Source: Verrucomicrobia subdivision 3 bacterium UBA7542
GTDB lineage: Bacteria; Verrucomicrobiota; Verrucomicrobiia; Limisphaerales; UBA11358
DNA: 14,148 bases
NCBI GenBank assembly: GCA_002479245.1
Contig: DLMG01000348.1
Location: 1 to 14,148, forward strand
Direction of reading: 5' to 3'
The translations under genes were made by a program, and so were the position numbers. The notes below the pieces were generated by a model. The model did no database searches and was not told where the DNA came from. It worked only from the letters and a program-made list of their open reading frames with translations. Each line of letters opens with the position of its first letter. Position 1 is the stretch's first letter. This document shows, one piece after another, positions 1 to 9,012 of this stretch.

Positions 1-2462
1 TCCTGCCAGTTGTTCATGCCGTCGTTGTCCGCATCCGAGAAATCCGTGTTCGTGTTGATGGGCAGGCTATATTGCTGGAGCCACGCGTAGGAAATCCGGC
101 TGACGGGTGATTGGAATTCATAAGCGCCGATGTCCACCGTGCCGCCCTGGATGCGCGGGTTGCCGTCGAGGTCATTGGTTGTCGTGACATACGCGTTATT
201 TCCGGAATTGATGCACGGCGAGTTCGACTGAAGATGGAAGTTGCCGTTGAGGGGGTCTACAAATGCAGGATCATTAGTGATGTTTCCAAGCCCGGTAGTC
301 GGAAGCGGTGTTATGCAGCAATAATTGAATGATAGCTCAAAATCATAACCCGGCGCAAAATAGTAATTGGAACCACTGGGAGAATTGTTGCCAAAAATAA
401 TGCAATTGATCGCTGACAAATTAGAATCGTTAGCGGTAGCCCATACGCTGTCAATGCCTCCGCCTTCAACGGAAGCCGAATTGCCGTAAATAGTGCAATT
501 GTTTAACACCGTGCTGTTAGGCGAGCCAACAAGAATTCCTCCGCCCTGAGGAGCCGAGTTATCCACAAACAGGCAATTATTGAAGATGCCTTGAAAAGCC
601 CCGCCGCCTTGTAGCGCAACATTATTTGAGAGAACGCAATTATTCAGCGTAGCTGAAGCTGCGCCTCCTCCATTAACAGCAGAATTTCCCACCAGCGAGC
701 AATTTTCGAGGGTGCCTGAATAAGTTCCACCACCTTGACCGCCAGCCGAATTTGCAGTGATAACGCAGTTGTAAACAACAGCATTTGTAGATGCGCAAGT
801 TACTCCGGCACCTGCTCCCGATGTGGCACCATTGGTTAACGTAAACCCTGCGAGGGTAGTGTTGTTGGTCAAATAAACGCACCGCACCGCGCCACCACCA
901 TCAACCGTCGTCGTCTCCGGGCCGTTAATGCTTCGAACCGCAATTTGCTTCATCAGGGCCACGCGATTGCCTCCGCCCACTTCACCACCCGTGGCATAAA
1001 CTCCATTTGATACCAAAACGGTGCCACCGACGTAGGCAGCATCCACCGCATCTTGGATATTTGTTGCGGCCGTATCCCAAGAGAGAAAAGGCGCAACCGG
1101 GTTGGTGCTGTTCTGTGACACATAATACATTGGGTTTTCCAGTACATGGATTATCACCGTTGCGCTCACACCATTTGGATAGCTGTTGTTATATGCCCAT
1201 AAAGCGGCCACATAATCCCCCGGGGCCGTCCAACTATGTGAAACACTTGGCAATTGATTGCTGATCACAGTCCCGTCGCCAAAGTCCCAACGGCTGACAG
1301 TTGCGTGACCGGTAATTTGTCCCGTGAAGCCGACCACAATTCCCGTGGAAACTCCGGTGTAAGTAGCCTGAATGCTTGGACTCACTGGAACCGGCGCGGG
1401 GAGTTGATACTCATACGCCCCCATGTCCACAAAACCTCCGACAATACGCGGGTTGCCATCCAAATCGACAGATCCGACGGCGTTGGAACTGCCGGCATTG
1501 ATGCAAGGCGAGTTGGTTTGCAAATGAAAATCGCCGCCAGTGGGATTCACAAACTGTGGATCGCCGGAGATGTTGTCTGTGCCAATCGTCGGAAGCGGTG
1601 CGGTGCAGCAATAGTTGAATGTCATTTCAGACACAGATAAAAAACAGTAGTTTGAACCAGTCGGCGCGGTATTACCCATAACGATGCAATTACTTGCAAA
1701 CAAATAGGACGGCGCACCCGCCCCGGCACTGAGTAACCCTCCGCCACTTTGTGAAGCCGAATTGCCGTAGATGGTGCAATTGTTCAAAATCGTTGGAGTA
1801 AAATACAAATACACAGCAACCGCCCCTCCGGACACAGCCGAATTACCCGCAAGCAGACAATTGTTCAGCGTGCCGCCAAGAGCACCGCCACCGCTGCCGG
1901 TAGCTGAATTTCCAATCAAAGAACAATTCACCAATGTCCCTGAATAAGCTCCGCCACCCCCACTTCCAGCCGAATTGCCGACAATCACACAATTCGTCAC
2001 CACACAACTCGTAGAGGCACAATATACACCGCCGCCAAAACCGCTCGACAAGGGCGTCGCGCCATTTATGAGTGTGAATCCCGAAAGCGTGGCGGCATTG
2101 GTCAAATAAACGCACCGCACCGCGTTGTTTCCATTTGTAGTGCCGGGAACTTGATAACCTTGAATAATCGTGACCGCCGGGCCGTTGACGCTTTGAACCG
2201 TTATCGGTTTCAAAACATAAACGCGGTTTGATCCTGAATTTACCACGCCGCCATATTGATAAATTCCATTGGTGACCAGAACCACATCACCGGAATTGGC
2301 AGCGTTGATCGCATTCTGAATGTTGGTCGCGGCAGTGCTCCAATCGGCGTAAGGCGAAACCGGGTTGGGGCTATTCAAATCTACATACAACACCGTGGCC
2401 GGGGCGTTGGCCGCCAAAAACGCAAGACTGGCAGCGAGCAGTCGGGCAAGATGGATTTTCAT
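1..2462 (-). CDS. Secreted beta-helix/PKD protein, C-terminus cut by window edge
   Basis: I translated this frame by hand from the ATG at 2462 to the left edge: 820 codons without a stop, ending in ...DADNDGMNNWQ. It begins with a signal peptide (MKIHLARLLAASLAFLA...). A first parallel beta-helix module (about residues 24-350) has five coils of the form NC-x-[IL]-x-x-N-S-A...GGG and closes with SPCINAG...DLDGNPR...DMGAYEY. A PKD domain follows (about 355-440, WDFGDGT near 391), then a second helix module (about 445-780, six coils, ending DIGAYEF). A linker SYAWLQQYSLP leads to an Asp-rich calcium-type motif (810-820), where the window ends. The start is supported by GGAGAG three bases upstream and by the matching MKI start of the neighbouring paralogue. 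Family knowledge suggests an exported, surface or extracellular protein of the choice-of-anchor Q/right-handed beta-helix group; ligand or enzymatic activity is unknown. The gene is visibly more AT-rich than its larger neighbour. Confidence 0.9.
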   Translation of the reverse strand, partial: MKIHLARLLAASLAFLAANAPATVLYVDLNSPNPVSPYADWSTAATNIQNAINAANSGDVVLVTNGIYQYGGVVNSGSNRVYVLKPITVQSVNGPAVTIIQGYQVPGTTNGNNAVRCVYLTNAATLSGFTLINGATPLSSGFGGGVYCASTSCVVTNCVIVGNSAGSGGGGAYSGTLVNCSLIGNSATGSGGGALGGTLNNCLLAGNSAVSGGAVAVYLYFTPTILNNCTIYGNSASQSGGGLLSAGAGAPSYLFASNCIVMGNTAPTGSNYCFLSVSEMTFNYCCTAPLPTIGTDNISGDPQFVNPTGGDFHLQTNSPCINAGSSNAVGSVDLDGNPRIVGGFVDMGAYEYQLPAPVPVSPSIQATYTGVSTGIVVGFTGQITGHATVSRWDFGDGTVISNQLPSVSHSWTAPGDYVAALWAYNNSYPNGVSATVIIHVLENPMYYVSQNSTNPVAPFLSWDTAATNIQDAVDAAYVGGTVLVSNGVYATGGEVGGGNRVALMKQIAVRSINGPETTTVDGGGAVRCVYLTNNTTLAGFTLTNGATSGAGAGVTCASTNAVVYNCVITANSAGGQGGGTYSGTLENCSLVGNSAVNGGGAASATLNNCVLSNNVALQGGGAFQGIFNNCLFVDNSAPQGGGILVGSPNSTVLNNCTIYGNSASVEGGGIDSVWATANDSNLSAINCIIFGNNSPSGSNYYFAPGYDFELSFNYCCITPLPTTGLGNITNDPAFVDPLNGNFHLQSNSPCINSGNNAYVTTTNDLDGNPRIQGGTVDIGAYEFQSPVSRISYAWLQQYSLPINTNTDFSDADNDGMNNWQ

Positions 2463-2465
2463 CGG

Positions 2466-2518
2466 CTCTCCGCGCTGAATTTGTAGCAGGATTTTCGCTA
2501 ATTTAAGGCAGAAGTCAA
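2466..2518 (-). promoter_or_regulatory. Putative sigma70-type promoter and ribosome binding site of the truncated beta-helix gene
   Basis: On the minus strand, TTGACT (2518-2513) is followed after 16 bases by GAAAAT (2496-2491), a strong -35 and a 4/6 -10. The expected transcript start is roughly 20-25 bases before the ATG at 2462. GGAGAG (2471-2466) is a good Shine-Dalgarno at proper spacing. This suggests the gene can be transcribed separately from the paralogue upstream. The promoter is inferred from sequence only. Confidence 0.4.
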
Positions 2519-2540
2519 GATTAAAAAATTAATCAGGAAA

Positions 2541-2565
2541 ACCGGCATTCAGGAATATTTCCGGT
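2541..2565 (-). terminator. Weak hairpin just after the stop of the giant beta-helix gene
   Basis: ACCGG (2565-2561) pairs with CCGGT (2545-2541), directly after the TGA at 2569-2567 and followed by TTTT. Inside the loop GGAA-ATA-TTCC forms a second small hairpin. A further AT-only palindrome, GATTAA-TTTT-TTAATC, lies at 2534-2519. The stems are short, so this could be a weak terminator or attenuator between the two paralogues. Confidence 0.3.
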
Positions 2566-2566
2566 G

Positions 2567-5500
2567 TCATTGCTGAACGCCGACGCGATAAAAATACGGG
2601 CCGCCGTTCGTGGCGCTGGTGTCCGTGTAACTCGTCGTGCCGGCTTGGCCGACGATGTTGCTTTGGATGGTGAAGAAAGCCGGTTGCGCTGCCAGATTGG
2701 TGCTGCGTTGGAGGAAATAGGTGATGTTGCTCACACTCTGCCAGCTTACCACCAGACCCAGTGGATTGTTTGTGGCTGCTGGTGGTAGCATCTTCAAAAC
2801 CGACAGGGCGTTGGTGGGATTTAAGCCGGCGACCCAATCCTGGTAAACGGTCATGCCAGTGCCGTCCAGGTCGGCGTGATCCGCCGAGCCGTCGGTGGGC
2901 AGACCATATTGCTGGAGCCAGGCATAGGAAATGATTGAAGTCGGTGTTTGATATTCGTAAGCACCGATGTCCACCGTGCCGCCAACGATGCGCGAGTTGC
3001 CGTCGAGATCGTTGGTAGTTGTGACATAGGCATTATTGCCCGCGTTGATGCAAGGCGAGTTGGATTGTAGATGGAAATCACCTCCAAGCCAATTAACAAT
3101 GAGCGGAGCATTAGTGATGTTGCCCACGCCGCCGGGATCTGGTGTTGTGCAGCAATAAGTCATAGTGTTGTCGTTATAATTTGGTTCAGCCGGCGATGTG
3201 TTGAAATAGATGATGCAGTTGTTCAACGTGCTGTAATCCGCTCCACCACCGCCCTCGCCGACGTAACGGCCGGCGCCGACATTGCCGAGCAGGGTGCAAT
3301 TATTCAGCGTGCTGCTCACCACGCCGCCCGCGTAGGTCGCCGAACTGCCGGTGATGATGCAATTGTTCAGCGTGCTGAAAGAAGCACCGCCGCCGTCTTC
3401 GCCGGCGGAATTACCGGCCAGCACGCAGTTGTTTAACGTGGAGGAATCCGCCCCGCCGCCGTACGGCGCGCCGCCGTACACCCTACTGAAAGCAGAATTG
3501 TTGTTGAGCGTACAACCAACGAGCGTGCTGCCACTCGCGCCTCCGCCAGCATAGGATGAATTCCCGGTCAGCGTGCAATTAATTAACGTGCCCTGGAAAA
3601 CGCCGCCACCCGACGTAGCGGCCGAGTTTCCACTAATCATGCAATTGGAGATGTTCGCGCCGGCGGATTCACACCAGATTCCGCCGCCGCTTTGTTCAAA
3701 CTCCGTGTCACCGTCGTTCCGCGTCGTTCCGTTGGTCAGGGTGAATCCCGCCAGCGCGGCACCGGTGGCAAGATACACGCACCGCACTGCGTTGGCGGCA
3801 ACCGGGTTCCCCTGAATCACAGTCGCAGCCGGGCCGTTGACGCTCGTTACCGTCACCGACTTGGTGATCGTCACGCGGTTCGTCATCGCTCCGTACAACA
3901 CGCGGCCGCCGGTGCCATAGACGCCGTTGGACACCAAGACCGTGCCGCCCGCGATAGCGACGTCCACGGCATCTTGAATGTTCGTCGCCGCGGTGGCCCA
4001 CGAAGTGTAGGGCGCCACCGGATTGGTGTTTATGAGCGCAACGTAATACACCGGCTGAACCACGACGTGAATCGTGATGGTCGCGCTCAAACCATCGGGA
4101 TAAGTCTCGTTATACGCCGTCAAGACCACGACGTAATCCCCCGCCACGCCCCAACTGTGTGAAGCATACGGACGATTGCTGACCACGGTTCCGTCTCCAA
4201 AATTCCACATGTTGGCGCTGGCGTGCCCGCCAATCTGCGCCGTGAAATCCACCGCGAAACCACTCGCCACATTCGTGTAGTCCGCCAAAATGGCGACGCT
4301 CAATGCTCCGGTGATTGCGCCGGAATAATATTCGTCGCAGCCGATGGCTGGCGGATTCCGCCAGGCCTCGCCGTCAATGTCCACGCCCGTTGAATAATTC
4401 GCGCTGCCCGCGCCGATACAGGGCGAGTTGGCGCTGATATGAGTCGCGTCGGCCAATTGCGGTTCGGCGGTAATATTGTTTGTGCCGTTGCCGGGAAGCG
4501 GCGTGGTGCAGCAAAAATTCAAAGTGCTGCCGGAGAAATTTGTCCCGTTCGGCGCGGAATTATAATAAACGATGCAGTTGTTCAACGTGCTGGAATCCGC
4601 CCCGCCGCCGGTGGCTGCGGAGTTGCCGGTGAGCGTGCAATTGTTCAGCGTGCTGCCTTCTGCGCCACCACCCGAGTTGGCGGCCGAATTGCCCGCGAGT
4701 GAACAGTTGTTGAGCGTGGCGCCATACGCTCCACCGCCATAACTGGTCGCCGAATTACCGGTCAATGTGCAGTTGTCCAAATCGCCAAACAAGGTTCCGC
4801 CCCCGAGGTTAGCCGCCGAGTTGCTGCTCAGCAGGCAGTCGTCAAGAGTGCTTCCGTATGCCGCGCCGCCGCTGTCGCCGGCGGAATTACCGGTCATGGT
4901 GCTGTTGTTCGCGATGCCATAGCATGTCCCGCCGCCAAGAACACCGGCGAAGTTGCCGGTCAATACGCAGTTGACCAGCGCACTGTTACAGGTCGCGCCA
5001 CCATAGTAAGCAGCCGAATTGTTGGAGAGAGTGCAGTTGATCAATGTGCCTTGATTGGCGGCGCCGCCGGAGGAAGCTGAGTTGCCGGCAAGCGCGGAAT
5101 TGTTGACGAAGCTGGAATCGACACCACCGCCGTTCGCCGCCGAGTTGCCGTTGAGCGTGCAGTTGTTCAGCGTGCTGGCACCGGCTCCGCCACCGTTGCC
5201 TGCAATGGCCGTGTTTGCGGCGAGGGTGCAGTTGTTCAGCGTGCTCGCGTAAACCCCGCCGCCTGAATTGTACGTTGAATTGCCGGTCAGCCTGCAGTTG
5301 TTCAGCGTGCCGCCAATGGCCCCGCCGCCATTGCCGGCAGCGGAGTTGCCACTCAGAACACAGTTGGACACGACCGGGCTGGATGATTCGCACCAAACAC
5401 CACCGCCACTTTGTTCACGATCGCCATCCCCGGCAATTCGCGTGGCTCCGTTGGTGAGTGTGAATCCAACCAATGAACCATCATTGGCCAGATAGACGCA

Positions 5501-8500
5501 ACGCACGGCGGCATCGCCATTGGTCGTGACCGGGTCCTGATAACCTTGAATCAAGGTCACCGCCGGACCGTTGACGCTTTGCACGGTCACGGCCTTGTCT
5601 ATCACCACGCGATTGGTCATCATCCCAAACACCACCCGCCCGCCGGTCTGGTACGTGCCGTTGCTTACGAGCACCAACGATCCTGTCACCGTGGCTGCAT
5701 CAATTGCGTCCTGGATATTTGTCGCCGCGGTGGCCCACGAAGTGTAGGGCGCCAGCGGATTGGTGTTCATGAGCGCCACGTAATATACCGGCTGGACCGC
5801 CACGTGGATAACAACCGTGGCGCTCACGCCACCGGGATTGCTGCCATTAAATGCGGTCAGTACCACCGTGTAATCACCGGAGGCGAGCCACGCATGCGCA
5901 ACATCCAAGCTGTTGCTCACCACCGTTCCGTCTCCAAAATCCCACGTGTTCAAACTGGCATGTCCGCCGATCTGCCCTGCAAAATTCACTGCGAACCCCG
6001 TCGCCGTGCTAGTGTAGGTTGCCTGGATGGCGACGCTCAAAGCTCCCGTGATTGCACCGGAATAATATTCGTCGCAGCCGATGGAAGGAGGACTGGCCCA
6101 CGGCTCGCCGTCAATGTCCACGCCGGTCGAATAATTCGTGCTGCCTGCGCCGATACAGGGCGAGTTGGCGCTGATATGCGCGAGGTCAGTCATTTGCGGA
6201 TCGGCGGTGATATTGTTCGTGCCACTGTCGGGAAGAGGAGTTGTGCAGCAATAATTCAGCGTGCTCGCGAAGTGGTTGTCGCCCCTCGTCGCGGAGTTGT
6301 AATAGACGATGCAGTTGTTCAACGCGCTCGAATCCGCGCCGCCGCCGGTGAAAGCCGAGTTGCCGGTGAGCGTGCAATTATTCAGCGTGCTGCCTTCTGC
6401 GCCACCACCTGAGTTGGCGGCGGAGTTGCCGGTCAACGAGCACGCGGTCAAGCCGCACCCGTTGGCCCCGCCACCGTAGGCAGCGGAGTTGATGGCGAGT
6501 GTGCAATTGCTCAGCGTGGCCTGGTATGCTCCACCGCCATTATTGGTCGCGGAATTACCGGTCAATGAGCAGTTGCTCAAAATGCCATAGCACGCTCCGC
6601 CTCCGGCGTTGGCCGCCCGGTTGCTGCTCAGCAGGCAGTTGTTCAGCGTGGCTCCGTATGCCGCACCGCCGCTGTCGCCGGTGAAGTTGCCAGACAGGGT
6701 GCAGTTGTTCGCGGTGCCATAGCATATTCCGCCGCCAACGCCGCTGGCGACGTTGCCGGACAGCACGCAGTTGGCGAGCACACTATTGTAGGCCGCCCCA
6801 CCGTAGTTGGCAGCCGAATTGTTGGAGAGCGTGCAGTTGTTCAGTGTGCTTTGATAGACGCCGCCGCCGTAGGAAGCTGAGTTGGCGATGAAAGTACAAT
6901 TATTCAGCGTGCCGCCAGATGCCCCGCCGCCAAGGTTGGCGGCAGAGTTGCCCGTGAGGACGCAGTTGGACACGACCACGCTCGTGGAATCACACCACAG
7001 CCCGCCGCCACTCTGTTCCGTGTCCCCATCCCCATCATTCCGGGTGGCACCGCCGGTCAGGGTGAACCCCACCAGCCGGGAGCCGTTGCCCAGAAACACA
7101 CACCGCACCGCATCGTCGCCGTTGGTCGTGACCGGATCCTGATAGCCTTGAATCACCGTCACCGCCGGGCCGTTGACGCTTTCCACTGTTACAGCCGTCA
7201 GCCGGTTGATCACCACGCGATTCGTCAACATCCCATAGACCACGCGCCCGTCGTTGCCATAGACACCGTTGGTCACCAGAATCGTGCCGCCGGGGAGTGC
7301 CGCATCCACTGCGTCCTGGATGTTCGTTGCCGCTGTGTCCCACGAGAGGTAAGGCGATACCGGATTGGTGCTGTCGAGGGAAACATAATTGGTTCCTTGG
7401 GCCACATAAACAGTTACCGTCGCGCTCACGCCACCGGGATAATCATCGTTGTAAACCGTCAACACGACCGGGTACTCACCCCGCGATACCCAGCTATGGG
7501 AGACGTCCAATTGATTGCTCACCACCGTTCCGTCTCCGAAATCCCAGGTGTTCAATCTGGCGCGCCCGCTGATCTGCCCGGTAAAATTGACCACAAAACC
7601 CGACGCCACATTCGTGTAGTCCGCCTGAATGGCGACGCTCAATGCTCCGGTGATTGGGCCGGTGTAATATTCGTCGCAGCCGATGGATGGCGGATTTCTC
7701 CATGCCTCGCCGTCAATGTCCACGCCGGTTGAATAATTCGCGCTGCCCGCGCCGATACAGGGCGAGTTGGCGCTGATATGCGCGGGGTCGGTCAATTGCG
7801 GTTCGGCGGTGATGTTGTTCGTGCCGCTGTCGGGCAGGGGTGTCGTGCAACTATAGTTCAAAGTGCTGGCGGAATAGTTGCTCTCGTCGGGCGCGGTGTT
7901 GTAAAAAACGATGCAATTGTTCAGCGTACTGGAATCGGCGCCACCGCCATACGAAGCCGAATTGCCAGTCAGGGTGCAATTGTTCAAGGTGCTATATTCC
8001 ACACCGCCGCCCACGTAGCCTGAATTCAGTTCAAACATGCAATTGTTCGCTGTCACCCCGTTCACGCCGCCGCCGTACCCGGATTGGTTGCCGATGAACT
8101 GGCAATTGTAAAAAGTCCCGCCTGCTGCGCCGCCGCCATAATCACCCGCCGAGTTGTTAATGATGACGCAATTGGTCACGACGCCATCGCCGGACGGGCA
8201 ATTCAAACCGCCGCCCCAGGACTCCCAGACGGCGTCGCTGCCGCCCGGTCCGGTCGCGCCATTGGTAATCGTGAAGCCGCTCAAGGTTGCGCCGTCAACC
8301 AGATCAACGCACCGCACGGCGCCAAAATCATTGATGGTTCCGGGCACCTGATTGCCCACGATTAACGTCACCGCCGGCCCGTTGACACTCTTCAACGTGA
8401 GCAAGTTGGTAATGACAACACGGTTGGTGACGATGGGCCCGAAGTCCGGTATGCTGAATGGCCTGCCGCCGGTCTGGTAAACACCGTTGGTCACGAGAAC

Positions 8501-8680
8501 TGTGTCTCCGGAATTGGCCGCATCCACCGCATCCTGAATGTTTGCCGCCGCCGTGCTCCAATCGGCATAGGGCGGGGTGGGATTGGTGCTGTTCAAATCC
8601 ACATACAACACCGCTGCGAAAACTCTGAATGCAAGAAGCAACAAAAAGGCCACTGTCAGCCGAAGACAAGAAATTTTCAT
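2567..8680 (-). CDS. Giant secreted protein: four beta-helix modules with three PKD domains (2037 aa)
   Basis: I chose the ATG at 8680 because it gives a clean signal peptide (MKISCLRLTVAFLLLLAFRVFA) aligned with the paralogue's MKI start; an in-frame ATG at 8770 would only add 30 residues before it. No good Shine-Dalgarno is visible. Beta-helix modules lie at about residues 23-340, 432-870, 967-1455 and 1547-1905, with 5, 11, 13 and 7 coils. PKD domains sit between them, with WDFGDGT or WNFGDGT near 380, 913 and 1493. Each coil is about 21-23 residues, pattern [LV]NNC-T-L-x-x-N-S-A-x(2-5)-GGG-[AV], resembling Chlamydia polymorphic outer membrane protein repeats ([FL]xxN and GGA[ILV]). Modules 1-3 close with SPCIGAGS...GCDEYY, module 4 with DIGAYEYQ. 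The last ~120 residues (SYAWLQQYGLP, DLDGTGM, ...FYRVGVQQ) resemble C-terminal regions common in Verrucomicrobial exported proteins. Probably an extracellular or surface structural/adhesin-like protein; no polysaccharide lyase catalytic site was recognised. Modules are near-repeats at DNA level. Confidence 0.92.
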   Translation of the reverse strand: MKISCLRLTVAFLLLLAFRVFAAVLYVDLNSTNPTPPYADWSTAAANIQDAVDAANSGDTVLVTNGVYQTGGRPFSIPDFGPIVTNRVVITNLLTLKSVNGPAVTLIVGNQVPGTINDFGAVRCVDLVDGATLSGFTITNGATGPGGSDAVWESWGGGLNCPSGDGVVTNCVIINNSAGDYGGGAAGGTFYNCQFIGNQSGYGGGVNGVTANNCMFELNSGYVGGGVEYSTLNNCTLTGNSASYGGGADSSTLNNCIVFYNTAPDESNYSASTLNYSCTTPLPDSGTNNITAEPQLTDPAHISANSPCIGAGSANYSTGVDIDGEAWRNPPSIGCDEYYTGPITGALSVAIQADYTNVASGFVVNFTGQISGRARLNTWDFGDGTVVSNQLDVSHSWVSRGEYPVVLTVYNDDYPGGVSATVTVYVAQGTNYVSLDSTNPVSPYLSWDTAATNIQDAVDAALPGGTILVTNGVYGNDGRVVYGMLTNRVVINRLTAVTVESVNGPAVTVIQGYQDPVTTNGDDAVRCVFLGNGSRLVGFTLTGGATRNDGDGDTEQSGGGLWCDSTSVVVSNCVLTGNSAANLGGGASGGTLNNCTFIANSASYGGGVYQSTLNNCTLSNNSAANYGGAAYNSVLANCVLSGNVASGVGGGICYGTANNCTLSGNFTGDSGGAAYGATLNNCLLSSNRAANAGGGACYGILSNCSLTGNSATNNGGGAYQATLSNCTLAINSAAYGGGANGCGLTACSLTGNSAANSGGGAEGSTLNNCTLTGNSAFTGGGADSSALNNCIVYYNSATRGDNHFASTLNYCCTTPLPDSGTNNITADPQMTDLAHISANSPCIGAGSTNYSTGVDIDGEPWASPPSIGCDEYYSGAITGALSVAIQATYTSTATGFAVNFAGQIGGHASLNTWDFGDGTVVSNSLDVAHAWLASGDYTVVLTAFNGSNPGGVSATVVIHVAVQPVYYVALMNTNPLAPYTSWATAATNIQDAIDAATVTGSLVLVSNGTYQTGGRVVFGMMTNRVVIDKAVTVQSVNGPAVTLIQGYQDPVTTNGDAAVRCVYLANDGSLVGFTLTNGATRIAGDGDREQSGGGVWCESSSPVVSNCVLSGNSAAGNGGGAIGGTLNNCRLTGNSTYNSGGGVYASTLNNCTLAANTAIAGNGGGAGASTLNNCTLNGNSAANGGGVDSSFVNNSALAGNSASSGGAANQGTLINCTLSNNSAAYYGGATCNSALVNCVLTGNFAGVLGGGTCYGIANNSTMTGNSAGDSGGAAYGSTLDDCLLSSNSAANLGGGTLFGDLDNCTLTGNSATSYGGGAYGATLNNCSLAGNSAANSGGGAEGSTLNNCTLTGNSAATGGGADSSTLNNCIVYYNSAPNGTNFSGSTLNFCCTTPLPGNGTNNITAEPQLADATHISANSPCIGAGSANYSTGVDIDGEAWRNPPAIGCDEYYSGAITGALSVAILADYTNVASGFAVDFTAQIGGHASANMWNFGDGTVVSNRPYASHSWGVAGDYVVVLTAYNETYPDGLSATITIHVVVQPVYYVALINTNPVAPYTSWATAATNIQDAVDVAIAGGTVLVSNGVYGTGGRVLYGAMTNRVTITKSVTVTSVNGPAATVIQGNPVAANAVRCVYLATGAALAGFTLTNGTTRNDGDTEFEQSGGGIWCESAGANISNCMISGNSAATSGGGVFQGTLINCTLTGNSSYAGGGASGSTLVGCTLNNNSAFSRVYGGAPYGGGADSSTLNNCVLAGNSAGEDGGGASFSTLNNCIITGSSATYAGGVVSSTLNNCTLLGNVGAGRYVGEGGGGADYSTLNNCIIYFNTSPAEPNYNDNTMTYCCTTPDPGGVGNITNAPLIVNWLGGDFHLQSNSPCINAGNNAYVTTTNDLDGNSRIVGGTVDIGAYEYQTPTSIISYAWLQQYGLPTDGSADHADLDGTGMTVYQDWVAGLNPTNALSVLKMLPPAATNNPLGLVVSWQSVSNITYFLQRSTNLAAQPAFFTIQSNIVGQAGTTSYTDTSATNGGPYFYRVGVQQ
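4000..8000 (-). repeat. Intragenic module duplications inside the giant beta-helix gene
   Basis: Long DNA stretches recur in the same order at about 4320-4700, 6060-6430 and 7660-7960 (shifts of about 1740 and 1600 bp). Each carries ttcgtcgcagccgatgg, then gatacagggcgagttggcg, then gatgca-ttgttcaacgtgct. The PKD-to-next-module joint (catgtaatacaccggctg-like, then ccacgaagtgtagggcgcca) likewise recurs at about 3990-4060 and 5730-5800. By eye the 4320 and 6060 copies look roughly 80-90% alike, including silent positions. Within modules a 63-69-bp coil unit containing cagttgttcagcgtgct repeats many times. Confidence 0.85.
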
Positions 8681-9012
8681 GGCCGCGTTTCTAAGGTTGC
8701 TTATTCTTACCATCAAGCCCATCAGGTTCAAGCCAAAAATCGTGTTCTCCGCCAATGAATTGTGCGGCAAAAATCCCTTCTTTTATCTTCTAAACAGCCA
8801 CAGCAGCAACGTCAGCAGCGCGCTCAAAATCAGGCAGGGCACCCGTGCTTGCCGGTGTAAGTTTTCATTCCCAGCGCGGCACATTTCAGCGCGCAGCCCG
8901 CTTCCTCCAGCCTCAGTTTCGGATACCACAGTTCCAGGTCTTCATAAACTTCGTCCAGAAACGCGAGCAAGGTTTTGCTTTTTGCGTGGCGTATTTGTAT
9001 CGAACGGTTTAA
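8681..9012. other. 332-bp spacer between the divergent beta-helix and Lnt-like genes
   Basis: There is no convincing intact gene here. It holds the presumed 5' region of the giant beta-helix gene and most of a possible decayed methyltransferase fragment. A second short minus-strand frame (8884 to 8783, 33 codons) would encode a hydrophobic stretch (CLILSALLTLLLWLFRR) at its end; its reality cannot be judged. No terminator or RNA gene was recognised. Confidence 0.5.
8703..8731 (-). promoter_or_regulatory. Possible promoter of the giant beta-helix gene
   Basis: On the minus strand TTGAAC (8731-8726) is separated by 16 bases from TAAGAAT (8709-8703), about 25 bases before the ATG at 8680. Matches to the sigma70 consensus are partial, so this is a candidate only. 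It would imply a very short leader lacking a Shine-Dalgarno. Confidence 0.25.

Noticed and set aside
5546..6412. Plus-strand 288-codon open frame opposite the giant beta-helix gene
   Set aside because: It is the complement of repeat-rich coding sequence; its His/Arg/Gly-rich translation has no recognisable domain and similar shadow frames recur opposite each module.
4560..6990. Regularly spaced near-identical DNA motifs (cagttgttcagcgtgct every 60-70 bp), suggestive of a CRISPR array
   Set aside because: The repeats are translated in one open frame as beta-helix coils (LNNCTLTGNSA...GGG), the intervening 'spacers' are also similar to one another, and spacing varies by multiples of three.
8681..8770. 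Start of the giant beta-helix protein at the ATG at 8770
   Set aside because: It would place 30 residues before a textbook signal peptide; the ATG at 8680 aligns with the start of the paralogue at 2462.
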